Assembly: GCF_002288925.2 (NCBI RefSeq)
Contig: NW_022098008.1
Span: 1,858,814-1,922,813 of the forward strand
Reading direction: 5' to 3'
Origin: Delphinapterus leucas
Taxonomy: Eukaryota; Chordata; Mammalia; Artiodactyla; Monodontidae
DNA length: 64,000 nt
Below the pieces are notes generated by a model. It ran no database searches. It was not told the DNA's origin and worked only from the letters and a program-made list of their open reading frames with translations. How positions within the stretch are numbered: the first letter of the stretch is position 1; each line of letters starts with the position of its first letter. This document shows positions 46,055-56,780 of this stretch, piece by piece. The translations under genes and the position numbers were made by a program.

Positions 46055-47516
46055 AACACAGCCTTTTCATGAGAAAATAATCTTGAATTTGTTACCACAA
46101 TGTACACTTTGCAGCTAAGGAATTCTAGAATGAAAACAGACATTCCTTCCAGATAACACATTAATGACTATGCCATCTGATATTCTTTCAATTTTGTAGA
46201 ATTGCAGGGCTGCCTGATCTGGGAAGGCCCCGAGTCCCAGTGCCTCTGTGTGGATATGGATTTAGGGATGGTTTCCTACGACCTGCTCCTGGCACGGGTG
46301 AGACGGAGAAGGCCAGGGAGTTGAGGGAGGCCACATCTGACCCCTCCCTCGACGACCCCTTCCCACGCCTTCTCAGATCACAAGATACTCGATAAAGGCA
46401 CATTTAAAATGTGGCTTTCAAATTACTCCCTCTTACAATGATTCCCTGGGACACAGGAGTCAGACACCGGGCCAAGATTGGAGCCAACAGCAGGTAAGGG
46501 AGAGTTTCTCCCGGGGCACCCACTGCCCCCAACAGGGAAGAGACACTGCATCCCCGCCGCCCCCAGGGGCACTGTCAGGGGGACCAGGCGGTGCTCCGAG
46601 GGGCGGAGACGAAGACAGCCCCCATGGAGAGGCCTGGGAGCAGGATGCCCAGGTCACACAGCCGGAGGGGGACCCAGGTCACCAGGAAGCTGTGCTGGGG
46701 GAAGACGACCTCAGGCCCCAGTCCCAACCCTCGCCCATCATTCCCCAGAAGCACATCGCTTGTTGGGCCCCCAGTGGTGTCTTTTACCCGTCATCCTGAA
46801 CTTGAAATATTTACTTGTGCTCAGAATCTGGAGATGCGTGTCCGCTGAAACTAGGCACGTGGACCCCTCTCACTCAGCTCCCGATGTATCTGAAAGAGAC
46901 AGAGTAACACAAGGAAAGAGTGAACTCCACTCGGGCCTGTCTTTCCCCAGGCAGCTGGTGCAAAGACAAACGGTGCCGAGTTGCTGACGGGTGATGAGTG
47001 GCAGTCCCCAAATATTCCTGAAATACTCGGTCAACTGGATACATCTTGCTTAAGGGCTGTTACTCCACATGATGTAAGGTAGACATACCTCCTGCTCCAA
47101 ATTAGATTGTGCGGGTGAGGCAGGAATCTGAGGGGCCCAACTTCAGCGTGCAGCTAGGGGAGCATCGCGGTCTGCCCTGGGAGCTTAACAGGGTGTGTTT
47201 GTGTGTGTGAAACCGAAAGGCAAAGATGTGCCTGATTCCTAAGGTCTGAGCAATTTCAACTACTGTTTGTGCCAAGAACACTCCGTTAAAAAAAAAAAAA
47301 AAAAGGAAAGGAATTTACTGGAAAGGGCAAGAGATGGGGCCTGCCTATGTAAGTTGAGGGAGCCTGGGAGGCGTCCTGTGGAACTCGGGTCAACTCAAGC
47401 TAACAGTTTACTCTTTAGAAGAGAGTAAATTCAAGCAATGTTTGCATAAGCCACGGCTCTAGACTTTATCTCCCTTTCACATTTTGATTTATTCTTGGAA
47501 ATTTAAACTCCATGGG
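46055..47516. other. Intergenic stretch
   Basis: Unique sequence, GC-rich at 46.2-46.8 kb, with a 17-A run near 47287-47304. The 169-codon frame at 46478-46987 has no recognisable domain. Confidence 0.4.
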
Positions 47517-47604
47517 TGAGTGTGTGTGTGTGGTGTGTGTGTAGAAAGAGAGACAGACAGACAGAAACAGAGAGAGACAGACACAGACAGAGACACAGAG
47601 ACAG
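47517..47604. repeat. (TG)n followed by (GACA)n-type microsatellite
   Basis: GTGTGTGTGTGTGG followed by GAGAGACAGACAGACAGA and degenerate ACAGAGAC units. Confidence 0.85.
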
Positions 47605-48299
47605 GTATATCACATCAAAAAACTGGAAGGTCTCAGGAAAGAAACCAAGGGCTAACATTTTAGTTTCCAGTTGCAGAAGATAAAAGGCCAGAGGCCCTGT
47701 TAGTCCTCATTCGCTGAGCCCGGGCAGAGAGCAGGTGAGCACCCCTGGAGGATGGCAGAGGGTGGCCCCCCCTGAGGTGGGCCCCCGAGATTTGAGGACG
47801 GAGACCACCATCATCCCTGCCTTTCTTCAGGGCAGGGGTTTGGATGCCACAGCGTGTCTGTTTGTTTCTGCAAATCCTGAAGAACTCTTTTGTGAACTTG
47901 CTGCAGAAAAATTTAAGGAGAAAATCATGCTGGCAGCTGCTCTACTGAAACCAAGAAGGACTTTCCACCATCCCCCACCTGCAGAGGAAATTGCAGGCTG
48001 CACGCAGGATTTCACGTTGCTGTGTTTGCGCCTGTCTACAGGTCCAGTGGGCATTTACTGGGCCGCTCCCTCTGGCAAAGCTGAGACACGAGGACGCCTC
48101 ACCCCCGCCACCCTTGGCCGGCCCCAGCCCATTGACCTCACTTCGTCCATGACCTTCGGGCAGCAGGGGAGGCCGGGGACAGCGCTGAGGGCCTGCGTTG
48201 CAGGGAGGGGAAACAGCCTGGAAAAGCAGGTCTGGGCTGGACCACTCGAGGAGCGTGGGGTTGGCGCCCGGCCCAAGGTGGAATCCGCAGCACAGCCCT
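47605..48299. other. Intergenic stretch, GC-rich
   Basis: A 220-codon open frame on the plus strand (47735-48397) crosses this block and runs into a MIR element. It has a mixed composition and no known domain. I do not call it. Confidence 0.4.
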
Positions 48300-48452
48300 C
48301 GCCCTGGGTTAATCCGGGCAACTCACAAATCTCAGGTGTCTCACCTGTGAAGCCAAGAGGACAATCACGACTCTTTTGTAGTTGTAGGGAAGATTAGGTG
48401 AGATAACCCAGAGCAGGGGCACAGAGTAAGCGCTAACTGAACACCAGCAGCT
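48300..48452 (-). repeat. MIR SINE, antisense
   Basis: GGGTTAATCCGGGCAACTCAC, TCAGGTGTCTCACCTGTGAAGCC, AGATTAGGTGAGATAACCCAGAGCAGGGGCACAGAGTAAGCGCT: the antisense MIR order (GGGCAAGTTACTTAAC... CTCATCTGTAAAATGGGG... TGAGATAAT... CACATAGTAAGCGCT). Confidence 0.75.
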
Positions 48453-49426
48453 ACTTCCTTTGCTTATTAACTGCGTGTCCTCAAACAAAATGTTCAGAAC
48501 TCCTGGTGGCCCCCTGTGTACCACGTGAAGAAGGTAGCATCAACCCAGAGAGGGCTGAGGGATGTCGTTTAAATGAGATACTGGACGTGGTCTGCCAGGT
48601 GAAGGAGATACAGCTTGTCCACAAGGATGTGGGTCAACTCCAGCTCTGCTCGTAAAGCATCTCCAGCCAAAAGACCCCCTGCCCCATGCAAGTCCCATGA
48701 GATTCCCCGGTTTCTCTTCCAAACTACCGAAACTTCCAACCTCTTAACTTCACCCAGATCACTGGAATGAACTGAGGTTTAGACGTTAGCCATAAAAGGT
48801 ACGTGTGTTTTAGATGAGTGGGTCTATTTTGGGTCCCAGAAACTGACACACAAGGATGGAATGGCTGTGCCTAGCAGTGGCTGAATGAAAACTTTCCTGG
48901 TCATTGGCAGCTCTCAGTCTGTCCAACCTCTGTCCTCTGAGACTCCCCGCACTACACCTGCTACATTCCAGAAGCCCAGGGCTAAGTTAGCAGAAGCACA
49001 ATGACACAATGATGCCTCCCTCCACACGTTCCATGTGGGCTAACCATGCCGCCACCACCATCACCCCAAAACAAAATTTCCCCAGAGGCCAAAGAGTAAA
49101 CACACCTCTGATCCATTCCTTTCCCAGCCCAACGTTTTCTGAGTTATGAAGCAAATTAGTAGCCGCTCCTTAAACAACTAAACTACTGGGTTGAGAGGAA
49201 AGTTTTCAAACGCACTTACCTATTTAACTTTTCTTTCAAGGCCACTCATTAAAATTAATGGCAGTTAATGTTAATAAAAGTCTCTTTTTCATCATTGAGC
49301 TGCCCACCCAATCAACATGTGTGTCTGCTGAGGCTTGTGAGGTGGAAAAAGGGCCCGGAAGTAAATCCATGCTTCAGGGGAAGCTTCCCCGACCCTCAAT
49401 CCGGTGCCTGTGTGGACAGACGCAAG
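48453..49426. other. Intergenic stretch
   Basis: Unique sequence; no gene recognised. Confidence 0.4.
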
Positions 49427-49780
49427 CACACACACGCACACACACGCACACCCACCACACCCACCCCCACACACACACCCACGCACAAGCATACACACAC
49501 GTGTGCATACATGTGCACGCGCACACACACCCACACGTGCACACGCACACACACCCACACACCCATACACACACGTGCACACACGCACACACACCACCCA
49601 CACATGCACAGCACATCCCCAAACAAGCGTGCACACGCATGTGCACACACTCTCACACGCACGCGCGCACACACACGAGCATACACACACGTGTGCACAC
49701 ACACACATACACACCCGCACACGCATACAACCCATACACACCCACATGCGTGTGCACACACACGCACGCACACACACCAC
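49427..49780. repeat. CA/CG-rich compound microsatellite
   Basis: About 350 bp of alternating purine-pyrimidine sequence: CACACA with interspersed CGCA, TGCA, CATA and CCCA units. Frames stay open on both strands (186, 178 and 152 codons plus; 177, 134 and 125 codons minus), giving His/Thr or Cys/Val/Arg runs. These are artefacts of the repeat. Confidence 0.95.
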
Positions 49781-50400
49781 CCACTGTGTTCCCTGCAGTT
49801 TTAAGTTTTTGGCTATAACATACACAAAATGTATTTCTAAGCAGAGTTGCCAAATTAATTGATGTAATTGCTAAAAAGCCATTGCTTCTTCCATGGCAGT
49901 TAAAAGCCCATAACTTCAGTAATGTAGTAAACGAACTTGTTTTATCCACATAAGACCCCTTTGAATTTTTACCTAACAGGGATCCAGCACATATCCCAGA
50001 GAATTTTACTAGAAGATGTCTCAGGTGAGAAAACATGTTTTTTCTCACTTCCTGCATAAAGAAAGCTGGAGGCGTGCAGGAGATGGTCAGTCATCACCCG
50101 CAAGGAGCCGCCAGCAGGTGGCTGGACGGGAATGGAACCCCAGCTGCTCCCTCTTCGACTTCTCACCTTGCAGACACTTCACCTGCACGTGGCATTTCAA
50201 GACTCCAGGATCACTTCACAAGTGTTTCATAGGACACACATTTAAAATAGATGCTAATCGTCTGCATCTAACAAATTGCACTAAAAAGCAGTTGAGGCAG
50301 CGCCGTGTGGAGTGGGTCCAGACAAGGTCAGAGGTCACAAAGGAGAGAGAACAAAGGGTACTGGCGGAGACCACGGCTTTGCGGTCCTGGCCTCCAGGAC
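49781..50400. other. Intergenic stretch
   Basis: Unique sequence. Contains short open frames only. Confidence 0.4.
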
Positions 50401-50580
50401 CTGTCCTCACTGCCTCTTGCACCCAACTGTCTACACTGCCTTGCACTGGATTGTTCACACTGCTACCTGCACCCAACTTTCTGCACTGCCTCCCTCACCT
50501 GAGCGTCTACACAGCCTTCAGCAGTTAACTGTCCACACAAGACCCCTGCAGCTAGCCGTATGCGCAATCTCCCAGCACAA
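50401..50580. repeat. 26-bp minisatellite, seven degenerate units
   Basis: Units start at 50401, 50427, 50453 (24 bp), 50477, 50503, 50529 and 50555. The approximate consensus is CTGTCTACACTGCC followed by TCCTGCACCCAA. Divergence rises toward the right end. Since 26 is not a multiple of three, the frame crossing it (50312-50746) is not a repeat protein. Confidence 0.85.
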
Positions 50581-50944
50581 AGATGTGTTTTCAAACAAGA
50601 GCAGGCAAGGAAATGAGGATGATTATGTAGGAAGATGGCGCTCTGGGTCCTGCTGGGGGGGTGAGAGTCTCGGGTCTGATTCTGTAGGCAGCTGGGTCCC
50701 CCCTCAGCCCCTCCACCAAGAGACTGTTAGGTCTGCGATATTTTAGAGATCAGTGTAGAACAGGTTGGTGCGAGGAGGCCTTCGAAGCAGGATCCCAGGG
50801 CTTGGATACTGCAGGGGGCAGACAGAGGGGTGAGGGCCACAGGGAAGGCCAAGAGAAGGATGGAGAGGCAGCAGAAGGGGGCAGGGGAGGCGGACCTCAG
50901 GCATCACTTTTCCGCTATCACGTGTCTTCCCATCAGAACAGTTT
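50581..50944. other. Intergenic spacer
   Basis: GC-rich unique sequence between the minisatellite and the SINE. Nothing recognised. Confidence 0.4.
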
Positions 50945-51115
50945 GGGGACTTCCCTGGTGGTCCAGTGGTTAAGACTTCATCTTCTAATGCAGGAGGTGC
51001 TGGTTCAATCCCTAGTCCGGTAGCTAAGATCCCATATGCCTCGCAGCCAAAAACACACACAAAAAAACATTAAACAGAAGCAATATTGCAACAAATTCAG
51101 TAAAGACTTAAAAAA
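50945..51115 (+). mobile_element. tRNA-derived SINE (CHR-1/Bov-tA-like) with extended tail
   Basis: GGGGACTTCCCTGGTGGTCCAGTGGTTAAGAC, GGTTCAATCCCTAGTCCGG (B-box), AAGATCCCATATGCCTCGCAGCC, then AACAGAAGCAATATTGCAACAAATTCAGTAAAGACTTAAAA, the typical 3' extension of this SINE. Older than the CHR copies; no clear TSD. Confidence 0.9.
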
Positions 51116-54100
51116 CCTGTTGAAAGGACAATGTTCAATTTCATTTGAGTCTGTGGCTTAATGCATCTCTTGTTCTTCCTTCTCAATAAGTTCTCTCTGC
51201 TTAGAGCATAAACTACTACTTGAAAGTCACGGCCTCTTTGAACAAACCCCGATGTCTTTCCACAGACATGCAAGGCAGCCACCATGAACGAGAAGTGCAC
51301 AGGGCCGGGCTCTGGGTGTAGGATTACTCTGCTCTGTGCTGGTAGACAAAGACCATGGACCGAAGATCACAGATCACTGTGATCCAAACACATACTTTGA
51401 TGGATGCACAGTGACTGAAGTGCTGAGATGCCAATAGGAAGCTCCTAAGAAACCCACATCCCCTAGAGGTTTACGGTGGATCCTAAGGGGCTCATTGATA
51501 ACACACTTGGATTCACTAGTGGGATTATGAATCAACCACACAATGAAATCCAACAAGAAATTCTTCAAAACTCATCCTGCTTCTCCTGCTTTTAATTCTT
51601 GTTGAACTGAAAAGTAAGTACTTTAAAGAAACTCAAGTCCACCCCCAAGAGCCCAGGATTCCAACATGAACCAATTTGAAAGCCGCTTGCGCAGGTGACT
51701 ACACGTCCCAAGATTCCAGAGCTCAGGAAAAGCCTCACGACCAAACCTATCACTTTGATTCTATCATCTTGTTCCCTACCTTTTCTATCAGCAAACACTT
51801 GAGTCGACAAATATTCAGTTTGATGTTGAGTTCACATCAAGGCAAACCTAGGAAGGCTCCCTACCTATTGCGTTCCTGGATCTCGGAGCTGGCTGGAGCC
51901 GGAACACGCAGGCTTGTAAATCTAACTGTCTGCACAAAAGGGGTCAGGGCCCAGGTTTGACCACCAGCATGCCTCCTTCCTGCTGAGTGTGGCGAAGGGT
52001 GATCTGTGCACCCGCAGGGCTAAAGCCTCTTCCCACCCTGGGTATCACTACCTATAATGCAGACACTTCCCTGCCTCTGATGAAAACCAAAGGGCTTTCG
52101 GACCACCCTGTGGTGGCCACGCTAAGCCACTGTCTCCACACAGCTCTGTTTGCAGGACAGGTCAGTGGCCTCTGGAAACGTCTGACACTTTCAAGAGCTT
52201 GTGGGGTCATCGCATCCCCGATCTGCCCTGAAGGAAATGCACCCGTGCTGCAGAGGCCCCAGCTCTGTCTCACAGGGCTCCACCACTCGAATGCTGCCTG
52301 AATTTCCACGGCAGGCATTTTCTAGTTGTCTCACCTCAGTCCTGCACCCATGGCCCTGCCAGACCAATGGACCCCAAATCTCTCTCCAGGTGACTCCAGT
52401 GCCATCCTGGCTTAAGGGCCATTGGATTAATGCATGAAGCCACTTAATGGGGAACATAAAAGCCCTGAATGTGGGTGACTGTCAACAAATCCATGCCAAG
52501 GTAAAGCGACCGTTTTAAAAAAGCAGCATTTACTTATGAGAGGAGCATGTGATTTGGGAATGGGTTTTCACAAGGGGAAGGTGAGGTGGAAGGTTTGGAG
52601 GGCCATCCTTTGGTGGGAAGGATTGTTCAGGTCTCTGTGTGTAAAGAGAGACCTGCTCTCTACCACAGGGTGATGGGATTCTGGCTTGAACCCAAGCCAC
52701 CTTACACCTCTAATTCCATCCACTCACCGTCACTAAATTCAGTTCTGTCCATTCTGCCTCAATTTCTCCCTTCCATACACCTCTGCTCCAAGCCATGTAT
52801 GAAAAAATCTCACTTGACAAATATTTTTAATGTATCTCATCAGTATTAGGTTTGCCAGACTTAGCAAATAAAAATAAAGAAAAAATTAAGTTTATTCTTA
52901 TTTTTTGCATGTGGTTTACTACACAGTTTCTATTGAAAATATACTTAAATGTACACTTTGAATACAATTACTTTTTAATTTTTGAGTGATTATTGTCAGT
53001 GGAACACAAATTATGTGAAAATCTTGATTACTACAAGGTAAGGAGTGATCCTGCTGCAAAGAAGACAAGGAAAAAAATGAATAAATATATAATTTATGAA
53101 TTACACAGTCTTTATTACTAATCCAAGCTTTGCCACCCCTCAGAATGAAACACCCAGACATGCACAGTAATCGTTAAATTCAATCCTCTTTGATATGGTG
53201 ATGACTCCCGTGCAAGTTATACTTTGCACATATTTTGTGACTGTGTCAGTTGAAGGTGTATTTTCCCAGGTAGAAAGCTAAAACATATTGCATGGAACAG
53301 TTTATAAGCCTGATTTACAAATGTTCAGGATTCAGACACTGAATGGGCCTCATTTATCCTCTTGGCCTGACCCCTGCATGGCCATCACTGGGCCTTGGGC
53401 TGGGATGAGGTCTGTGAGTGGACCGACCGGGGCAGGTAGACAGTGAAGCTAGGGCCAGCCTAGCCCGACAAGGAGTACCTTGGAAGAGCCTCTGGGGCAG
53501 GAGGCTCCGGGCTTTGGGAGGAGAGCCACTTGGGGCACTCAAAGGGCCACGGCAGAATCGTTAAGAGCTGTTCCCTCCCCTGCCAAGGCTGTGGAGGTCA
53601 CCGGCTTCCATTGCCTTGTCTGGGGTTCTCTGCCTGGCAGAGTGCAGGCACTACGCCTCCTGCAGGACCACTGTCCAGAGCCGGCACTGGGCCCCTGCTA
53701 AGGAGGCGCCTGCCCACCCTGTTCAGAGCTTCACCCCATCATCTCCTGTGCGACACCCTCCAGGCGACGACCCCATCACAGTAGTCAGCCCCTTCCTCTA
53801 AGCATCCAGCCTGAGGCTGCCGGTGCCCTTGTGCATAAGCCCCTACCGGAATAAAAGTGCCTCCTGGGCCTCCTAACACCACGGTGATTTAGGAACACGA
53901 CTGGTCCCTGTCCCACAGATTTGCTCTCAGCGGCTTTTCCTTACCTCAAGGTAAGAGGCCAGGAGTGCACCCAGCCTGGGACAACCCGCCAAACTCCTGC
54001 AGCCCACAGCCCACCTGCAGCTAAGCCTCTAGCTGCGCACTCTGCCGAGTTTGCACGGGGAAGGCAGGGAGAGGAGGGGCTTCGAGCACCTGAGCACATC

Positions 54101-54479
54101 ATTTGCTTCTACTTAAAGATCTAACGTCAGTCGAAAGTTTACATTATAACTCATTTGTGTGCTGACTCCTGGCAAGACGGCTTTATCTTCTTTCAAAGCA
54201 CAGCCTTGACTCAGCGCCTGCTTCGTAAGAGGTCCAGCCCCACGGAGAGGTTAAACCAACTGTGTTTCCCATCAGGGCTTGGGCTCATCCCACCCACCGC
54301 AGACAGGCCCTCCCGGAGGAAGTGGGCCCTTTCGGTAACCCCTGTTTACATCTGGGCCCGTTACCACCTAACTCACTATTATTTGAGGGGCTGAGTATCA
54401 CTAATCATTTTAAACGGATTATTTTTCCACTGCTTGAGAGCCAGAAAGAATAAACCTGAAACTGGCCTGGGCCTCCTAT
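51116..54479. other. Intergenic stretch, no gene recognised
   Basis: Largely unique. AT-rich at 52.8-53.3 kb. TTTGCCAGACTTAGCAAATAAAAATA at 52850 resembles the end of an inverted-repeat DNA transposon-like element, but the rest is missing. Open frames on both strands at 53.4-54.1 kb have no domain. Confidence 0.4.
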
Positions 54480-56780
54480 TTAAATAAACTAGCGTCCTAG
54501 CGCCCGATCTGCCCCACACTTGGGCCCAGGGGTCCCCAAGGCCCCGCCTCCTGCCTCCCGCCCCACCCCCTTCCCGCCTCCAGGCCTTGGCGGGCTGGTC
54601 CAGGCTCCGGTCCACCGTCTCCGCTCCAGTCCACCATCTCCCCATCTCGGCTGTACGGACCTCCAGGGTCGAGTTACCCCCGGGAGTCGGATGGCGGGAG
54701 GGATAGGGCCGAGGTCGCGTCGGGGGCACAACTTACCCAGATCAACAACAGGGCCCGACTCCCAAAGGTTACAAAGCACACCGCCTCCCCAGACCCAAAC
54801 TTCACTGCCCCCAGCCCCACCCCAGAGCCTCCCCCGCGGCCGCTGGGGCCTCCTGCAGGTCCTGCCCTCGGGGACCCTCTCCCCACAGGTGGGAGGATGG
54901 GGACGCTGCTCCCATTGTCCCGCCCCTGCACTACCAGCTCTGAGCGTCCAAGTCAAAGTCGCCAGTGGCCACCCGAGAACGAGGGCCACAGTATGGTCTG
55001 GCAGCCAAGAGTCCCGGAAATGAAGTGCTGACAGTGAGGCTGGGTTCCAGGACGCCCCTGCCCCCCCATCCCCCACCCCCGCCTTTGACTCTGGAGCTTG
55101 TCCTGAGGGGCTGTAGCTGGACGAAACCCAGGCGACCTGGCGCGCTCGCGGGCGCCCCCATCCAGGCCGTGAACTCCGCTGCGTCCACGTGGGCTTGTCA
55201 CCACCTCCAGGCAGCCCTCCAGCTTGTTCTTAAAGAGAAGTGTGGGACGGGAGTTGGGGGGAGGGAGAGTGTGTCGAGGTAACTAAACTTGCTTGATCGG
55301 GCCTGTAAAACCCTGACTTCTCCTGGTAAATTCCCTGAAAAGGAGAAGAGATGTCTCAGGCCACTGGACTGCGTGCGGGGAGCCGCACCCAGAGGCCAGC
55401 GGCTCAATCGAGCGCCCTCCCGCCCCTGGCTAGGTTTATCCAGGTCGTCCCAGAGGTGCAGCCCCGCCAGGCGAGCTGTGCAGTCAGGCTCCTCCGCGCG
55501 GGTCCTGGGAAGGCGGCTGGGGGTGCACGGGGTCCCCGCCCCGGTCACTGCCCGGCGGGACCTTCCGGGCGCGCGCCACGAAGGCGGCCACTGGTGTGGG
55601 GCAAGTGCTCTCAGCTGCCGAGCGAATATCACCTCGAGCTCTGCTCCCAGCACCGCGTAGTTGCCTGGTGCGTGCCGCAAAGACCCGCAAAAGAACCGAG
55701 GGAAGGGGGCAAACAGCAAGGCTGGCGGCGGCTCCTCCCTCCTGGGCGTGGGGAAGGCTCCCAGCCGACCCTCCCTCATCCTAAACTTGGAGGCAGTGCT
55801 TTCGATTTGCGGCAGCTAGGGCGTGGACTCTGTGCCCCTGCCCCGCGCACGCCCGCGCTCCGGAGGGGCAGGGGTGCGGCACCCAGAGCCGCCCGCGAGG
55901 GTGTCCGGAGCAGGGCTGGAGGACAGGGGGCCCGCGAGGGGGGCCGGGAGGAGGGGAGACTTGTCGAGGGGAGGGAGCAGCAGTAGGGCCAGGGTGGGGG
56001 CTAGCGGAGTGGAGCTGGGGGCGCAGTCGTCGGAGGAGCCCGGGATGGGGCCTCCTCTGGGAGCTGGCAGGCGTCGCGCGTCCCTGCAGGCTGGTGGACG
56101 GGCCCCGGGCGCCCGGCTGCGGCCTCCCCTAAGGAGGCTGCGAAGGGCCAGACCGTCTCCCCTCGAGGGGACGGGGCCTGGAAGTGGCGGGAGGACATCA
56201 GCAGGCCACTGGACCCGAGCCTCCCGGAGCGAGATCTGGGCGGGGCTCTGCCCTCTCCTCAGCGCCCCCCGCGCCCCCTGCACTTCCCAGTGCCCCGGGC
56301 GAGGGCTCCCAGCCGGGCCCTGCGGTCGCTCCCGCGCTCTTCGCGGTCCCTGGACCTGCCAGCTGAAGGACGTCCTCAGCCCGGACGGCCCGGGGGCTGG
56401 GGACCGTGGAGGAAAGATAGTTCCTTGAAGAAATGATTGTAGTAGTTGTGCAGGAGCCAAACGTGGGCTCAGAACCGACCCTGGGTTAAATGCTATTAAT
56501 GAACTTCGGGCCCCCGGGTGTCCCCGTGGAGAGCGCGGCCGGGAGCGGGGCGCCTCCAGGTCACGCACCTCACCCGGGGCCGCCGGCGCCCACGGCCCCC
56601 TCCTCCGCGCGCTGCGGAGCGGCCTTCCCGGCTGACACTGCCTCTCCCCACCCAGAACGTCGGGGCACCGATTGGCCTTCCCTGTCTCCCTGGGCCACCT
56701 ACGTGTCCCCACCTGACCTGCTAACTCACCTCCCAACTTTTCAGGGCTCGTGACACCCCCGGGTCACGCGGGACCCGCAC
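54480..56780. promoter_or_regulatory. Large CpG island
   Basis: About 2.3 kb of GC-rich sequence with dense CpG, densest from about 55.1 to 56.7 kb, and no transposon. Several G-run clusters lie at 55.88-55.98 kb. Long frames here (306 codons minus 55816-56736; 201 codons plus 55823-56428; 211 codons plus 55351-55986) overlap each other on opposite strands and are Pro/Arg/Gly/Ala-rich, as expected when stops are rare in GC-rich DNA. No exon with matched splice sites was found. The island may be an unannotated promoter, a Polycomb-type island or the start of a non-coding RNA. Confidence 0.8.

Noticed and set aside
47735..48397. 220-codon plus-strand frame
   Set aside because: Crosses into an antisense MIR element and has no recognised domain or splice sites.
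49258..49825. Long frames on both strands (186 and 177 codons)
   Set aside because: Produced by the CA/CG repeat, with His/Thr or Cys/Val content only.
55816..56736. 306-codon minus-strand frame
   Set aside because: CpG-island artefact: Pro/Arg/Gly-rich, overlapped by long frames on the other strand, no domain, no splice pair.
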